The position numbers were made by a program, and so were the translations under genes. DNA of 33,594 nucleotides from Parasitella parasitica (Eukaryota; Mucoromycota; Mucoromycetes; Mucorales; Mucoraceae). Every line of letters starts with the position of its first letter. The stretch's first letter is position 1. The notes beneath the pieces were generated by a model, which searched no databases, was not told the origin of the DNA, and saw only the letters and a list, made by a program, of their open reading frames with translations. Below, one piece after another: positions 21,152 through 32,435 of this stretch. The stretch is taken from assembly GCA_025201805.1 (NCBI GenBank), contig MU619422.1, forward strand, positions 1 through 33,594, in the 5' to 3' direction.

Positions 21152-22690
21152 TTACTTTTTAACAATTTGAACAACATCTTCGTCCATAAGAACATGTTCT
21201 TTGCCAACCTTTTGGGGATTATGCTTTACTGAAGCACCCCAAACATATGCACACTTGAATTGATCCATAATAGACTTGTGGATGCTATTACAAAAATCTT
21301 CGACGGTTGCCTTTTCGTGCGTCATGACAACAGGCTGTTCGTAATCTGGTAACTGACCCTTTGGTTTGGTGTAGATTCTAACAAGGTTCAACTTCTGCCA
21401 CATCACTTCTAATAACTCGTCAAAATTCCATTCGTGGTTGGAGGAAATAGGCACAGCGTTAGGGATCTTGTAGATAAGATCCAGCTCCTCGATTGAGATT
21501 TGGTCGATTTTGTTTAGAACGTAGACGGCGGGAATATAGATTCTGAGCATAATGTGTTAGACTAGCAACTAATAATGGGGCTTAACACAACTAACCGATT
21601 GCCTTCGACAACATCAATAAGGTCATCAATGCTGGAATCTTCCTTGAAGGAAATGTCGGCATTGTGGATGCGATACTCGCTCAGAACTGCCTTGACTTCG
21701 TCGAATGTAATGTTGTTCAGAGGAACAGTGTTGGACATGTTGATACCACCCCTTTCCTTTTTTTTAAAAATAATAGCAGGAGGCTTTTTGTTTAATCTAA
21801 TGCCAAAGCCTTCCAATTCCTTTTCAATCAACTGCTTGTGAGTCATGGGCTTGAGTACATCCAATACGATGAAAATAAGTGAGCAAGTTCGAGCAACTAG
21901 TTAAGATTAGCATCTCTCTCTCTTTCTTTTTCTCTCTCCCCAAAAATAACTTACCAGCAATGACTTGACGACCTCTACCTTTACCATCCTTGGCACCCTC
22001 GATAATACCGGGAAGATCAAGAATCTATGCAAACAGGTCAACGTCAGATCGGTTCAAGTCGGTTCTGGTGGCTCACGTACTTGAAGTTTAGCACCCTTGT
22101 ATTGCACGATACCGGGTACAGTCGTAAGAGTTGTAAACTCGTAAGCACCTACTTCGGAAGCAGTGCCAGTAAGCTTGGACATCAGTGTTGATTTGCCAAC
22201 AGATGGAAAGCCTATCTCTCCATAGTCAATGGTCTATCCCTCCCATACAAGCATCAAGCATTACCTACGAACCCAATACGTGCGATACCTGTCTTTGCAA
22301 CATCAAAGCCAACTATTAACAGCTTGTCAATATCGAAATACATACGGCATTTGTCGTGATTTCTTACCACCACCACCTCCTCCACCACTGGTAGGTGTCA
22401 ACAAATCACGCTTAAGCTTTGCAAGCTTAGCCTTCAGCTGACCCAAGTGATAGGAGGTAGCCTTGTTCTTTTGGGTCTTGGACATTTCATTCTAAAAGAA
22501 AATGAAAATATCGTCAATTGATCTTTTTTCGACATGATACATTAGCGAAAAGGCTACTTGGTTCTATACATACTTCAATTTCCTATTTGATACTGTTAGC
22601 TTGATTCACTGTTTACAATGCGCGCGTTTGTGCATCTCTCTCTCTGTGCTTGTGTGCGTTTTTTACCTTGATTTTATCTACCAACGACAT
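21152..22690 (-). CDS. DRG1/Rbg1 developmentally regulated GTP-binding protein (365 aa, 8 exons)
   Basis: Exons are 22690-22667, 22582-22574 (9 nt), 22491-22368, 22312-22265, 22211-22081, 22024-21955, 21896-21596 and 21542-21152, totalling 365 residues (human DRG1 367). It is an OBG/TRAFAC-class GTPase that associates with ribosomes and helps resolve translational pausing together with a DFRP/Tma46 partner. Motifs are a conserved N-terminal helix ([19 protein letters not shown]), a Gly run, G1 GFPSVGKST (69-77), G2 [12 protein letters not shown]3 [10 protein letters not shown]4 NKID, and a C-terminal TGS domain ([15 protein letters not shown] to VVQIVKK). Exon 2 encodes only Glu-Ile-Glu. The 3' end converges on lanosterol synthase, 131 bp away. 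Confidence 0.95.
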
Positions 22691-23511
22691 GTTTGCTTAT
22701 GTATACTTTTTAGCTGATGGAAAAAAGAGCTTCGTTTTAGCCCTAAAATCTTTTTTTAGCCCAAAAATCTAAATTTTTAACGCACACACATTCGGAAAAA
22801 AAGCCACTAAACCTGCTTTGATTTGCAGGTTTCGATTCTCTGTGTAGGTGTTGTGGTTTCTCCGTCAAAGCATGATTCTCTCTATACATGAGCAATTGAA
22901 GAAATTGTGCTTGATTATCTCCAATATCTAGCATTCAGGAAGATATTACGATAGACGCAAAATTGGCATTATGAGCAATGTATATCTTGACATGGTGTGT
23001 AATATATTACTTATCCATTGGTTGCTACGACACTCTAATTACAAATAATAAAAATCTCATTTTCAAGTCTTCTGGTCGCCACTTGCCAGGCAAATCATCT
23101 AGATTTATAGTTGCCGTGAATTTACGTGGTTGGCAATAGCGCCCACGGATAGATTTCCAATCTTCAAGTATATCGTCTTTGTCGAATGTAGGACTAATTT
23201 CTTTATACAGAGCGCGCATACACCACATTAAGAAACGAATATCTCATGAGGTGGATCTATTCATCAGCGATGTCTCTGCTGCATTACTTTTTGTATACAG
23301 ATGTTAGTCCAAAAAATACAATGTTGCTTCGTCGTATATGTCTTTCAAAGTCGTTTACCCTCTAATAGGTAAATGCTAATGTGATGCTTGAGGGCAAACC
23401 AAATTCATCGTCCTACCACAACAAAGCGTCAGAAACTGGATTATACATAAAAAATATTTATTTAACAATGATTTTGAAAATGCTACATGCAGTTATTTTT
23501 AATGAGACGAT
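22691..23511. other. Intergenic region between PGK1 end and DRG1 start
   Basis: The right part of DRG1's upstream DNA contains T-rich and CA-rich tracts. A 67-codon ATG-started minus-strand frame (23228-23025) encodes a Trp/Arg/Asp-containing peptide that matches nothing I recognise. It could be a remnant or chance and is not called as a gene. Confidence 0.4.
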
Positions 23512-24961
23512 TTAGTTCTTGTTAGAGAGAGCAGTGACACCAGGGAGTTCCTTACCCTCGAGAAGTTCGAGAGAGGCACCGCCACCAGTAGAGATGTGAG
23601 AAACCTTGTCTCCAGCGTCCCACTTGAGAGCAGCAGTAGCGGTATCACCACCACCGATAATAGTGGTAGCACCCTGCTTGGTAACTTCTTCAACAGCGCT
23701 GAGGATTTGCTTGGTACCGTTAGCGAAAGCATCAAATTCAAAGACGCCGGCAGGACCGTTCCAGACGATGGTCTTGGATTTGAGGACTTCTTCACGGAAG
23801 AGCTTAGAGGACTCCTCGCCACAGTCAAGACCCATCCAGTCGTCAGGAATACCAGTGGCATCGGTAGCCTTGCCAGTCTTGGCATCAGGGGCGAACTTAT
23901 CGGCAGTAACGAAATCGACAGGAAGGACAATCTTGACGTTCTTTTCTTGAGCCTTTTTCATGAGGTTGTCCACCAGCTTGGCACCAGCTTCATCGTACAG
24001 AGAAGTACCAATCTATAAATGGAATTGTTTTAGCCAACAAAGTAAAAGTTTCGGGATTAGACATTCCAATATCGACCACGCGTTTTTTTTTTTTCAAATT
24101 AAAAAAAGAAAAACTGAAACCCATGAATGATTGAAACATGAGAAAAAAGGTTTACCTTAACGTTGTCAATAGTCTTCTTGAAAGTGAAAGCCATGCCACC
24201 ACAGATGATCAAAGAGTTGACCTTGTCGAGCATGTTTTCAATCAATTGGATCTTATCAGAAACCTTGGCACCACCGAGGATGGCAAGGAAAGGACGCTGG
24301 GGGTTCTCGAGAGCTTTGGCAAAGTATTCAAGTTCCTTTTGCATGAGGAAACCGGCAGCACGTTGGGGAAGCTCAACGCCGACCATGGAAGAGTGGCCAC
24401 GGTGAGCGGTACCGAAAGCATCATTCACATAGACATCGGCAAGAGAAGTCAACGACTTGCGGAACTCCTCGACCTTCTTGGGATCGGCCTTGACCTTCTT
24501 ACCTTCTTTGTCCTTAGAGGAACCCTCTTCCTCAATGTGGAAACGAAGATTCTCCAAAAGAATGATCTTGCCACCAGTAGCGGCTTGGCAGGTCTTCTCG
24601 ACGTCAGGACCAACACAATCAGTGAGGAATTCAACAGGCTTGCTCAAAAGCTTTTCAACTTCCTTAGCAACAGGCTTGAGAGAGTATTTGGCGACAGCTT
24701 CACCATTGGGACGGCCCAAATGAGACATGAGGATAACAGCAGCAGCGCCTTGATCAAGAGCGTACTTTACGGTGGGGAGTGCTTGGACAATACGGTTGTT
24801 GTTGGTGATTTCGCCATCTTTTAAAGGGACGTTAAAGTCAACACTATTGTAACACATGAGTCAAAGCGACAGTGGAGCATGTTTGCATATATTTACCGGA
24901 TGAGGACACGCTTGTTCTTGAGATCAAGATCACGAATGGAAAGTTTGTTGGACAAGGACAT
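23512..24961 (-). CDS. PGK1: Phosphoglycerate kinase (417 aa, 3 exons)
   Basis: Exons are 24961-24897, 24843-24156 and 24012-23512 (417 residues, equal to the human enzyme and one more than yeast). It transfers the acyl phosphate of 1,3-bisphosphoglycerate to ADP in cytosolic glycolysis. Motifs are VDFNVPL (substrate-binding signature, residues 23-29), [14 protein letters not shown], the [14 protein letters not shown] segment, [18 protein letters not shown] and the nucleotide-binding GGGDTATAA, ending with [14 protein letters not shown] content and codon choice are clearly more biased than in neighbouring genes, as expected for high expression. A TATA element lies 72-79 nt upstream of the start codon. 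Confidence 0.98.
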
Positions 24962-25032
24962 GATTAGTTGGCTGTAAGGTTTGGTAATGAAGAAGAAGAA
25001 GAGACGGAATGGTGCTTGTCTCAAGATTCATG

Positions 25033-25040
25033 CTTATATA
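25033..25040 (-). promoter_or_regulatory. PGK1: TATA box of PGK1
   Basis: On the minus strand TATATAAG occurs 72-79 nt upstream of the PGK1 ATG at 24961. It fits the core promoter of a highly expressed glycolytic gene. Confidence 0.6.
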
Positions 25041-25148
25041 CCTTTTCGGCCATGACTCGTAAAATTTTCCATGCTTCCACAAGCGAAATCTGATCTCCTC
25101 TAGTAATCTACTTTCATCCATTGGACGATCGCTCAGATGGACTCGGAT

Positions 25149-25461
25149 TCACACGTTCTTCTCAAACATGTTTGCCTCATAGCATTTGATTAAGGCCAAT
25201 AACTCAAGCATTCTGCTAATCTCCCAAGGGCAATTTTTTAAGGTCTGGAAAGAGGATAGAAATTTGTTATTCTTAGGGTATTGAAATTTTTGAGGTAACT
25301 GCCGTTTCAAGGTTGGACAAAGGCCTTTTCTCTTGGTCTTTGGGTGCATCTTGAGTAATCTTGTTGTAATCAGCTTTCTGAACTTGAATCCACAATCTTA
25401 CCATATATGCTTGACCCACCCTATACATGATAACTGAGATATCCTCAATATCGGATAGCAA
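25149..25461 (-). pseudogene. Possible degraded coding fragment upstream of PGK1
   Basis: Two overlapping minus-strand frames (25461-25273 and 25349-25149) together read like one protein with a single frameshift, rich in charged residues and ending EANMFEKNV. A further open stretch continues toward 25100. I recognise no family. It could also be chance open sequence in the PGK1 upstream region. The remaining DNA up to 26050 shows nothing I can name except a TATAAATA at about 25655. Confidence 0.2.
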
Positions 25462-26050
25462 ATTTATCGAACGACCTTTTCGGATAGCTAGTATCGCAGT
25501 GTAGCTCGAACGCCTACATCTATATGTGGTTTATATGACATAACTTATCCGAAAAAAAAACATAAAGGTACACAACAATTGATTACAACACAAACAAACC
25601 GCTGTGCAAAAGCTACGGTATCAGAATTCGAGTCTAAAAACGGAGTTCTAGCACTATAAATACACATAAACAAGCATTGTTGGCTTTGTGCATGAATTCG
25701 TAAATGTTGGTTAGTTGGTATGGTCCCCTATATGTTTACATCTCACCAACAAACTCTATTGAATACACCACATGCAGACCATTTTAAATAAACAAAATGC
25801 TAGAATGAACTTTAGGGCAAAGATCTAGTTGAGATTTCTGCTGCATTTCAATGTAGATGTGTTATCAGTCGAATGATTCATGTAACCGGCGAAACTCCCC
25901 TCAAAGTCAATCAAAGTCATTCAGCAGCAATTACAGTCGAGCAATGCCTGCTCTTTCATTTGGCATGTACAATCGAGAGCACAAGTGATTTAAACGCGGA
26001 TATCAAGCAAAAAGGCGAATGCGTTTATTTGTAGTACCAAAAAAAAAGGA

Positions 26051-28345
26051 CTATTTTTCTCTTTCAACAGAGGCAATCGAATTAGCAGCAGATGAGAAAT
26101 GATCAGAGCCTTCATCAGAATCAGACAAAGCAGAGACAGTGTCTTGAGATAGTGTTTGGATTTGAGTCAAGCAGTTATGGCATTTAAAAAGAATCGCGTT
26201 TTCCAAACTGTACTTGTTCTTGGCATGTGGACCAGCGCCAATGTTGAATTGGCCCTTTTCGCTCGTTTTGATAATGGATTGAACGGCTTCTCTAGCCTTT
26301 TTATACTTTTGGTCGTAGATCATCATACGGGCTTCTTCGTAGCGAGTAAAATAGTAGATATAATGGTCAAGTTGTACCTTGTTGGCGTTGTCAATGACGC
26401 ATTGAATGGATTCAGTGTGAAGCTTCTTCCACTCAGCTTTTTTTGATACATCAGCATCCTTGACTTGATCCAGCAAAAGTCGTAGAACTATAGCACGTAG
26501 ATAATGGCTGAGGCAAAGGTCATCATAGTAGTTGAGCACCTCTTCGTGCGTGGCTTCGTGCGTGAGGCGATAGATCTCAGTGCTCGTACGCTCCAGATTA
26601 CTATACAGCAAATCGATCGACATGAATTCAAACGCACTAAAAGCATTGAGAGCTTCCAAATCAGGGAACAACAATCGGTTGCCCTGTGCAATAAATTTGC
26701 GTGCCTTTCGTGAAACAAACTTCTCGAGTGGGATCGATTTGCCTGCAATTTTTTGCTTGGCGCCTGTAACTTTTTGCATCATTTCCCCCGCTTCTTTGGC
26801 TAATTTCTCTTGTTCTTTGCGCGACTTTTCGGACGAAATAGAGAGCGTGTAAAGAGAGATTGCTTGCAGGTAGTAATAAACAGACTTGGACCAATTGCTT
26901 TCTTGCTGTAGGGTTGCGTAGCAATTTAGCGCCTCTTGCCAGTTTTGCTGCAAAAGACTGATCAGGCCCAATTCCCAAAAGCACATGTGCTGTAATTGTT
27001 TCCAGTTTTTCTGCGTATCAATTGCTTTTTGATATTGTGATTTAGCTTCATTCAATTGACCACGCGCACTCAATTGACGGCCTGAAAAGAACAAAAAAAA
27101 CACGCCATCAGGATACAGCCCCAAGCTATAAGCAAGGATTCTGCTTGCTAGCTCTTCGTTTACATCAGAGAGTGGGATCAATTTGGACAAGATAATGTGA
27201 TACATCATCAATGCCATGTCACAAAATTGTCTTCTTAAACCTTCAGTTGGCTCTTGAGGAGGAGGTAGTTCAGATGGAGGAAGGCCAGCATACTCCTCCC
27301 ATCCGCCAGCAGACTCTAGCATCTCCATGCCGTAAGCGCGATCGTTAGTGAAGCCAATGAACTCGACCACTTTCATCACAGAATTGGGTAGCAGCGAAAT
27401 CATAATGTTAAATAAGCCAACCCCGAGTGATACACCCGAAGTAAAATGATCATCGAGGTCACATGATGACACATCTTTCCCTAACAACGCCTGTTCTTGT
27501 ACGTGGATGAGGTATTTTTTGAGTGTTTTGTAGGTATTGTAACTAGCCCTCACATGGAGGCCTTCGCGCAAGAAAGAAACAAAGCTTTCGTCGTGGATTA
27601 TACATAATAGAGCCTTCAGCAAGTAAGATTCTGCGTACACCAGCTCCTATACATTTTCACACAAAAGGTGTTGAAAGCGCAAATAGTTCGAATATTAGCA
27701 TAGCGTAGCTTATGTCGCCTTTATAGCTATACTTACAGCATGTCGATGCAACCTAGACATGGACGAAATATCGTGAACGGATATGCCTTTTACCCAAGAA
27801 GTTATGTTGCCTAGCCATCCCGTCTCCTTTTTACGCAGTGCATCCGCTAATTGGATGGTCTTCTTGAGTGCTTCGATGGCTCCTTCAATGTCGGTGTGTT
27901 GGAATGTCATCATGCTTTTGAGAAAAAGAATGAATGAATGGCCCAGGGAATGATACAGCGTTGAATAGCGTTTTGGCTCTAAAATTTTCTCTGCTTCTGG
28001 GATCCGAGAATTCAGAAAGAGATCCATTGCTTGCCGTACTTCAGCGATATCCGACAGCAGGTTATCTTGAGCTGTATCCCAGACTTCATTCGATATATTC
28101 ATTGTAGGCAAAGGGGTGTGGTCGAGCTCTTCTCCTTTTTCCTCTGGTTCGTTGCTTGCTTTGTGCTTTTCAGCAGACGATGCTTTGCTGCTTTTGCTAG
28201 GCATCATGGCAGACATGGACTGTCCCATACGCCCAATGGTTCGAAAGGACATGCTTACATTGCTGCTTGATTTGGCTTGTGTTGCTCCTCCATCCGGTCT
28301 CTTTTTTTTGTTATTCGTCGAGATTGAGGCTTTCAAGAGTGGCAT
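26051..28345 (-). CDS. IML2/TTC39-family TPR protein (734 aa, 2 exons)
   Basis: Exons are 28345-27737 and 27646-26051 (734 residues). The N-terminal 75 residues are Ser/Lys-rich and probably disordered. The rest is helical, with features of the IML2/TTC39 (DUF3808) family: an N-terminal DIAEVRQAMDLFLNSRIPEAEKIL segment, LGHSFILFLKSMMTFQ, the SGVSLGVGLFNIMISLLP hydrophobic block, RILAYSLGLYPDGVFFLFFSGR, TPR-like repeats near GQLNEAKSQYQKAI and NWQEALNCYATL, and a closing GPHAKNKYSLENAILFKCHNCL. Yeast Iml2 is linked to lipid-droplet-dependent clearance of inclusion bodies, and TTC39B to lipid metabolism; a similar role is inference. The C-terminus is Ser/Asp-rich. Confidence 0.88.
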
Positions 28346-28946
28346 AAGAAGGATAGTAAGAAAATAAAGGAAAAGAAAGAAGAAAAGTAAAACTCAAAAG
28401 GGGGACAAGTTAATACCTGAATTTAATAACATGTGTGCAACAACACATCCGTTTTTAATCCACTCGCCTTTAGTCATGAATTACAAAAGACGTGCCGTTT
28501 GACAACGCTCATCAGGGCCAACTCGGGGTGATGATGTGTGAACCGGTTTAGCAAATAATGGCTCTGTTAAAACAGGATGCCAAGCAGTTTATACTGTAAA
28601 CAGCAAAACTGTAAGGTAGCGCCACACTCGCAAAACAAAAAAGCCGGAAATATCTGCTGCTTGCAGACTTTTGTTTTGTTTAGTTTTTATTGTTCTGTTC
28701 TCTTTTCGGTAACTTGTTTTCTTTCTTTTTTTAAACCATCATTATACAACTGGAATAAAAAAGCCTTCGAGACATTGGATACTCCATTCTAATCTTCTTT
28801 AATCACTCGCAACAACTTTTTTTGTTTTTTCTTTTCCTGAAGCAAACAGGTCGTTATCAAACAACCGAAAAAAAGACTCTCAGGTATGTCTTGGCTTTCT
28901 CGGTAAAATAACAAGATGTTTATTTTCTTAATATTTCTTGACAGAT
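28346..28946. promoter_or_regulatory. Divergent promoter region with 5' UTR intron (28884-28944)
   Basis: This 601-bp spacer serves the IML2-like gene (minus) and the unknown gene at 28947 (plus). On the plus side, CTCAG/GTATGT at 28883/28884 and TTGACAG ending at 28944 delimit a 61-nt intron just before the ATG, so the plus gene probably has a spliced 5' leader. Pyrimidine-rich blocks lie around 28670-28740. Confidence 0.5.
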
Positions 28947-30319
28947 ATGAATTCATTCAACCGATCCTCTGTAAATATGCCCTCAGCACAAGCAACTTTG
29001 TTGGCTACTTCCAGCTATCCTTTGCAAACATCCCCGCCTTCATCTAATACAAGCCATATACCAAGGCCCAGACCAGCGTCCCATCTAGACGACAAACGAA
29101 TGAAATCAAAATCTTCTTCAGAGGATAATAATGGTTGGAAAACATCATCATCGTCGAATATTAAAAAAGATATGGAAATTTGGAAGATGTCTGGAAGGCC
29201 TCGTCATGCTCAGCTTCAACGTGTGGAGGATCCAATGTTTAGAAGACAATCTGCAACCCCGACTATGATGAGTAGTAATAATTCTCCTTGGCAACCAAGG
29301 CCGTTGCCAAGAGAGCCATCGCCTCCTATAGCCACTGAGCCATTCAATCCATTATATTCTGCAGATAATCCACCATTCCATTTCAACACGCCTCTACAGG
29401 CACCTGCTCTTATCAACCATAACACTACAATGGTACCAGAGTACCATTCTTATCCTCCATCGACAGCATCCTATCCTATCAATGATGCAATGTATCAAAC
29501 TAGCAACGTTGAGTATCCTCCTGCCATGATAAATGCTGTAGCAGCTCCATACCCGCCAGCTGCAATAGATAGTAGCTACCAGCTTCCATTGTCTAATTTA
29601 GATTACCACAATTACCATCATCATCACCAACAACAGCAACCACTTGGATATACACCATACAATAACATGCCTCCTCTTCCTCTACAACAACAGCAATACA
29701 GCGAGCAAACCATGTACCCTCCTTCCACATCATTGATTTCTCAAGCTCCATTACCAGCATCTCTTACCCCGATTGAATTAACAGATGTACCACCACCGCC
29801 ACCGGTCAGCAAAGAGAATGCGCAAACAGCAGATGATAAATCGAAAAAAAAGAAGGAAAAGTCTGAAAGTAGGTATCAACCATTATGATTTTGTAGCGCT
29901 CATTTTCACAGAGATATTGTGTTTAAAACAGAAAAAGTTCGACAAATTACAGTTCAATCGATCAACTCAGAACATCGTGTTTGGATTGATGTGCTTCCTG
30001 CCGAGACTGGATTATCTTTAGCAGAAAAGATCCATATTATTGCTACATTCAGAACTCGAAAAATTGTTTCAATCACAACTACTTCAGGTAGAAAGGTTCC
30101 TCTGGACAATCGGCCCGTGTTTGGTAGCTGGATGGACATGGAGAATTTCGAGGATGGTGAAAGATGGGCTGTAGAATGGCGAGAAAATGATAGAGGCGTT
30201 GTTGACAGATTCTTTGCCAAAGTGGTTCAGGTAGATTTGTTTTGTTCTGCTCAAACTACTTTAACTCAACTAAAATTTTTTAGGGTAAGAGAAAAGATGC
30301 AGCAAAAGAGAAAGATTAA
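28947..30319 (+). CDS. Unknown Pro/Gln-rich protein with conserved-looking C-terminal module (418 aa, 3 exons)
   Basis: Exons are 28947-29868, 29932-30230 and 30284-30319 (418 residues). Residues 1-307 are low-complexity and probably disordered: Ser/Asn/Pro-rich, with PRPLPREPSPP, a Tyr/Pro-rich middle, an HHHH-QQQQ run near 221-232, PPPPPVS and a lysine cluster before the first splice. Residues 308-407 are different: compact, mixed alpha/beta in character, with several Trp (VWIDVLP, FGSWMDM, RWAVEW), RTRKIVSITTTSGRK and VVDRFFAKVVQ. The last 11 residues are basic. This looks like one folded domain on a long disordered arm, as in a regulator or scaffold. I cannot name the family. The exon boundary falls exactly between the two parts. 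Confidence 0.7.
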
Positions 30320-30383
30320 TTCCATGCAAGCGATAACAGTGGACGTACTCATATATTGCACACCAATGATGATAACCAACAAC

Positions 30384-30389
30384 AATAAA
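30384..30389 (+). terminator. Polyadenylation signal of the unknown 418-residue gene
   Basis: AATAAA lies 65 nt after the stop codon at 30319, in AT-rich sequence. Confidence 0.35.
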
Positions 30390-31000
30390 ACATACATATT
30401 AAATTATTTCCAGAATCAAAATAATATGATTTGCCATCTTAATAATTCAAGAAAAGAGAAATGAGTAAAAAATGAACTGCTTTTTTATAATAATAGATTA
30501 TCGCCATTTATTATACAATACGCCTATATATATGTTACCAGATTATTGAGTAGTACCTTTGGCAACGTTCCTCACTCTTAAAATGATTCAGTGTTAGCTT
30601 AAAGACACAGAGGGGAAAAAATGAAAAGTTCACTGTCTAATCATGTAGAGTGTCAGTATATTGTATGAACGATCCAGGTACCCTTTAACATACTAGCGAT
30701 ACAATATGAAACGTCCTTGGTACAGGTAATTTTTCGCCCACAAACCACATGTGAAGATACGAAACAAAATTTTAAATTATTGAGAAACAGGAATTAATGA
30801 TTGAAGACATTGAGCGTTAGTGATAGTGCTAAAAGCCCTCCTTTTTCAAATATACGTACATGGATTAATCGTCGCGAGTTTTTGATGCTCGAAATAATGG
30901 AATATTTTGGGATGTTCATTGAGAATCCCTATCATTGCCAAAACCTGAATGTTGCGTGCAATATTCACATTGCGTTGCCATACACGTCCACAGTTTTCTT

Positions 31001-31420
31001 TTATAAACTAGGACGAAACGCAAGGTAGATGCTTTGCTGCTCCCAAGTTTCAAGGTTCCAAGTTCTTTTGTCCGGCAACCGCTTTATGCTTGTATAACGT
31101 CCATTGATTTCAATTAGCAGATTTTTGGCTTCATGCACCATATCTTCTGGAGTCGGCAGAAATTCAAGCTTCCTTCGTCTAGTTCTCCAATAATGTTGAC
31201 AAAGAGATTGTACCGCAAACATGCAAGAAGTGAAACTTATCTTTTAGTTGCTGACTATTTAATTAATGTCTCTTTATACGGTGGTGTTCTTCTTCTTTGC
31301 TTCCTGTTGAGCAAACTATCCGGATTGGTACAAGCATCTGCAACATATCTACTGGATTGATGATTGACTTCAGGAGCGTATTTCTTTCCACCAGTTAAGA
31401 AATATTTACGAGCTCAACAT
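31001..31420 (-). pseudogene. Possible degraded coding fragment
   Basis: On the minus strand an open stretch at about 31415-31262 reads with basic and Pro residues (KYFLTGGKKYAPEV near its start). It is followed in another frame by a 73-codon stretch (31222-31001) containing LPTPEDMVHEAKNLL and LPDKRTWN. Frame breaks separate them. Composition is more protein-like than the surrounding AT-rich DNA. I do not recognise a family; a decayed mobile-element or host gene is possible. Confidence 0.2.
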
Positions 31421-31757
31421 GTAGCTTTTGATGGCCGATGTAGTCAAGGTTTTTTGACCGTTCAGTGTCAAGAACATAAAATGAGAGAATTCTGTTCAAT
31501 CAGCCAAGTTACATTCACAATATATTGATTGATCTTATCAATCCTGATTGTTTTTGTGGCGATAATGATTTATCAGAATGAGAAAACATTTAAATAAAAC
31601 GGTTGTGAATTAATCAGGTAAAGATCTTGTTTATTACATGGAAAAAATGATGGCTTACATACTAGTGAATCTAAATGGACTGATGGGGGATAAGATACAA
31701 GTGTGAGACATGGTGTGGTTTAGATAATGGAACGATAGATTATATCTATTGTCCATG

Positions 31758-31810
31758 AACATGTCATGTTGAATTATAAATAAGGAACATATCACATTTA
31801 TTTATAATTC
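31758..31810. repeat. Two adjacent perfect inverted repeats
   Basis: A 6-bp-arm palindrome (AACATG-T-CATGTT, 31758-31770) abuts a 13-bp perfect inverted repeat. The arms of the second are 31771-31783 and 31798-31810 with a 14-nt loop, reading GAATTATAAATAA and its complement. It can form a cruciform or hairpin. It may belong to a MITE-like element, but no terminal repeats or target duplication were identified. Confidence 0.5.
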
Positions 31811-31879
31811 GAGAACATCAATTTTCTGATTCTTTTTTGATAACATATCCATTCATTGGTATAATCCGAATTACATTAT

Positions 31880-32435
31880 TTAGTAATTGAGCTGAATAAC
31901 AGTAGTTTGATGAGCACATCGCTGCTGATGAACTCTTCGTTCTAGTCCTATTAATGAATATACTTTATTATATTTCTCTAAAGTTCTATTGACTAAATCT
32001 TCAATAGATTGTTGAAAATTTTTCCTTAATGGAGTCGCTGGTTTTGGCCATTCCGTTATAGGTAGTTGACTGATAAATATGGTGAGCAAACAATCTTACC
32101 TAAGATAATGATAGCTCCTTTAAATATAAAGAAAAAATTAATCCCTTTGAATTGATTTTAATATATTTACACAAACTTATTGTAGCACATCGAAGAAGAC
32201 AGCATTGCATATAAAGTATATAAAAGGCGTCGAAATTTTTAACAACATGGTTTACCATGCTTGTAGCACAACTACCAGCAGTTGATGAAAGTATACCAGT
32301 GAGCCCATGTGGTTGCCAGTTGGTAATCTGATCTTTTCATATCTTGCGGTAGAATTTGTTTAGCATTTTCTTCTTCGTGTCTCCTTTCTTCTTCCTCTTG
32401 TAACCTTCTTTATTTTATAATTTTGTTTTTTGTTT
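31880..32435 (-). other. Candidate minus-strand gene fragment, structure unresolved
   Basis: Two protein-like stretches lie on the minus strand. At about 32410-32276 the sequence reads as a Glu/Arg-rich coiled segment followed by a DYQLATTWAHW-like stretch. At 32089-31880 a frame contains EWPKPATPLRKNF and EDLVNRTLEKYNKVY and ends with TAA. They could be exons of one gene, but I found no splice sites that join them convincingly. Function unknown. Confidence 0.2.

Noticed and set aside
23596-24824. Long plus-strand open frames opposite PGK1 (140, 114 and 228 codons)
   Set aside because: They are shadows created by the strong codon bias of PGK1 on the minus strand; none has family motifs.
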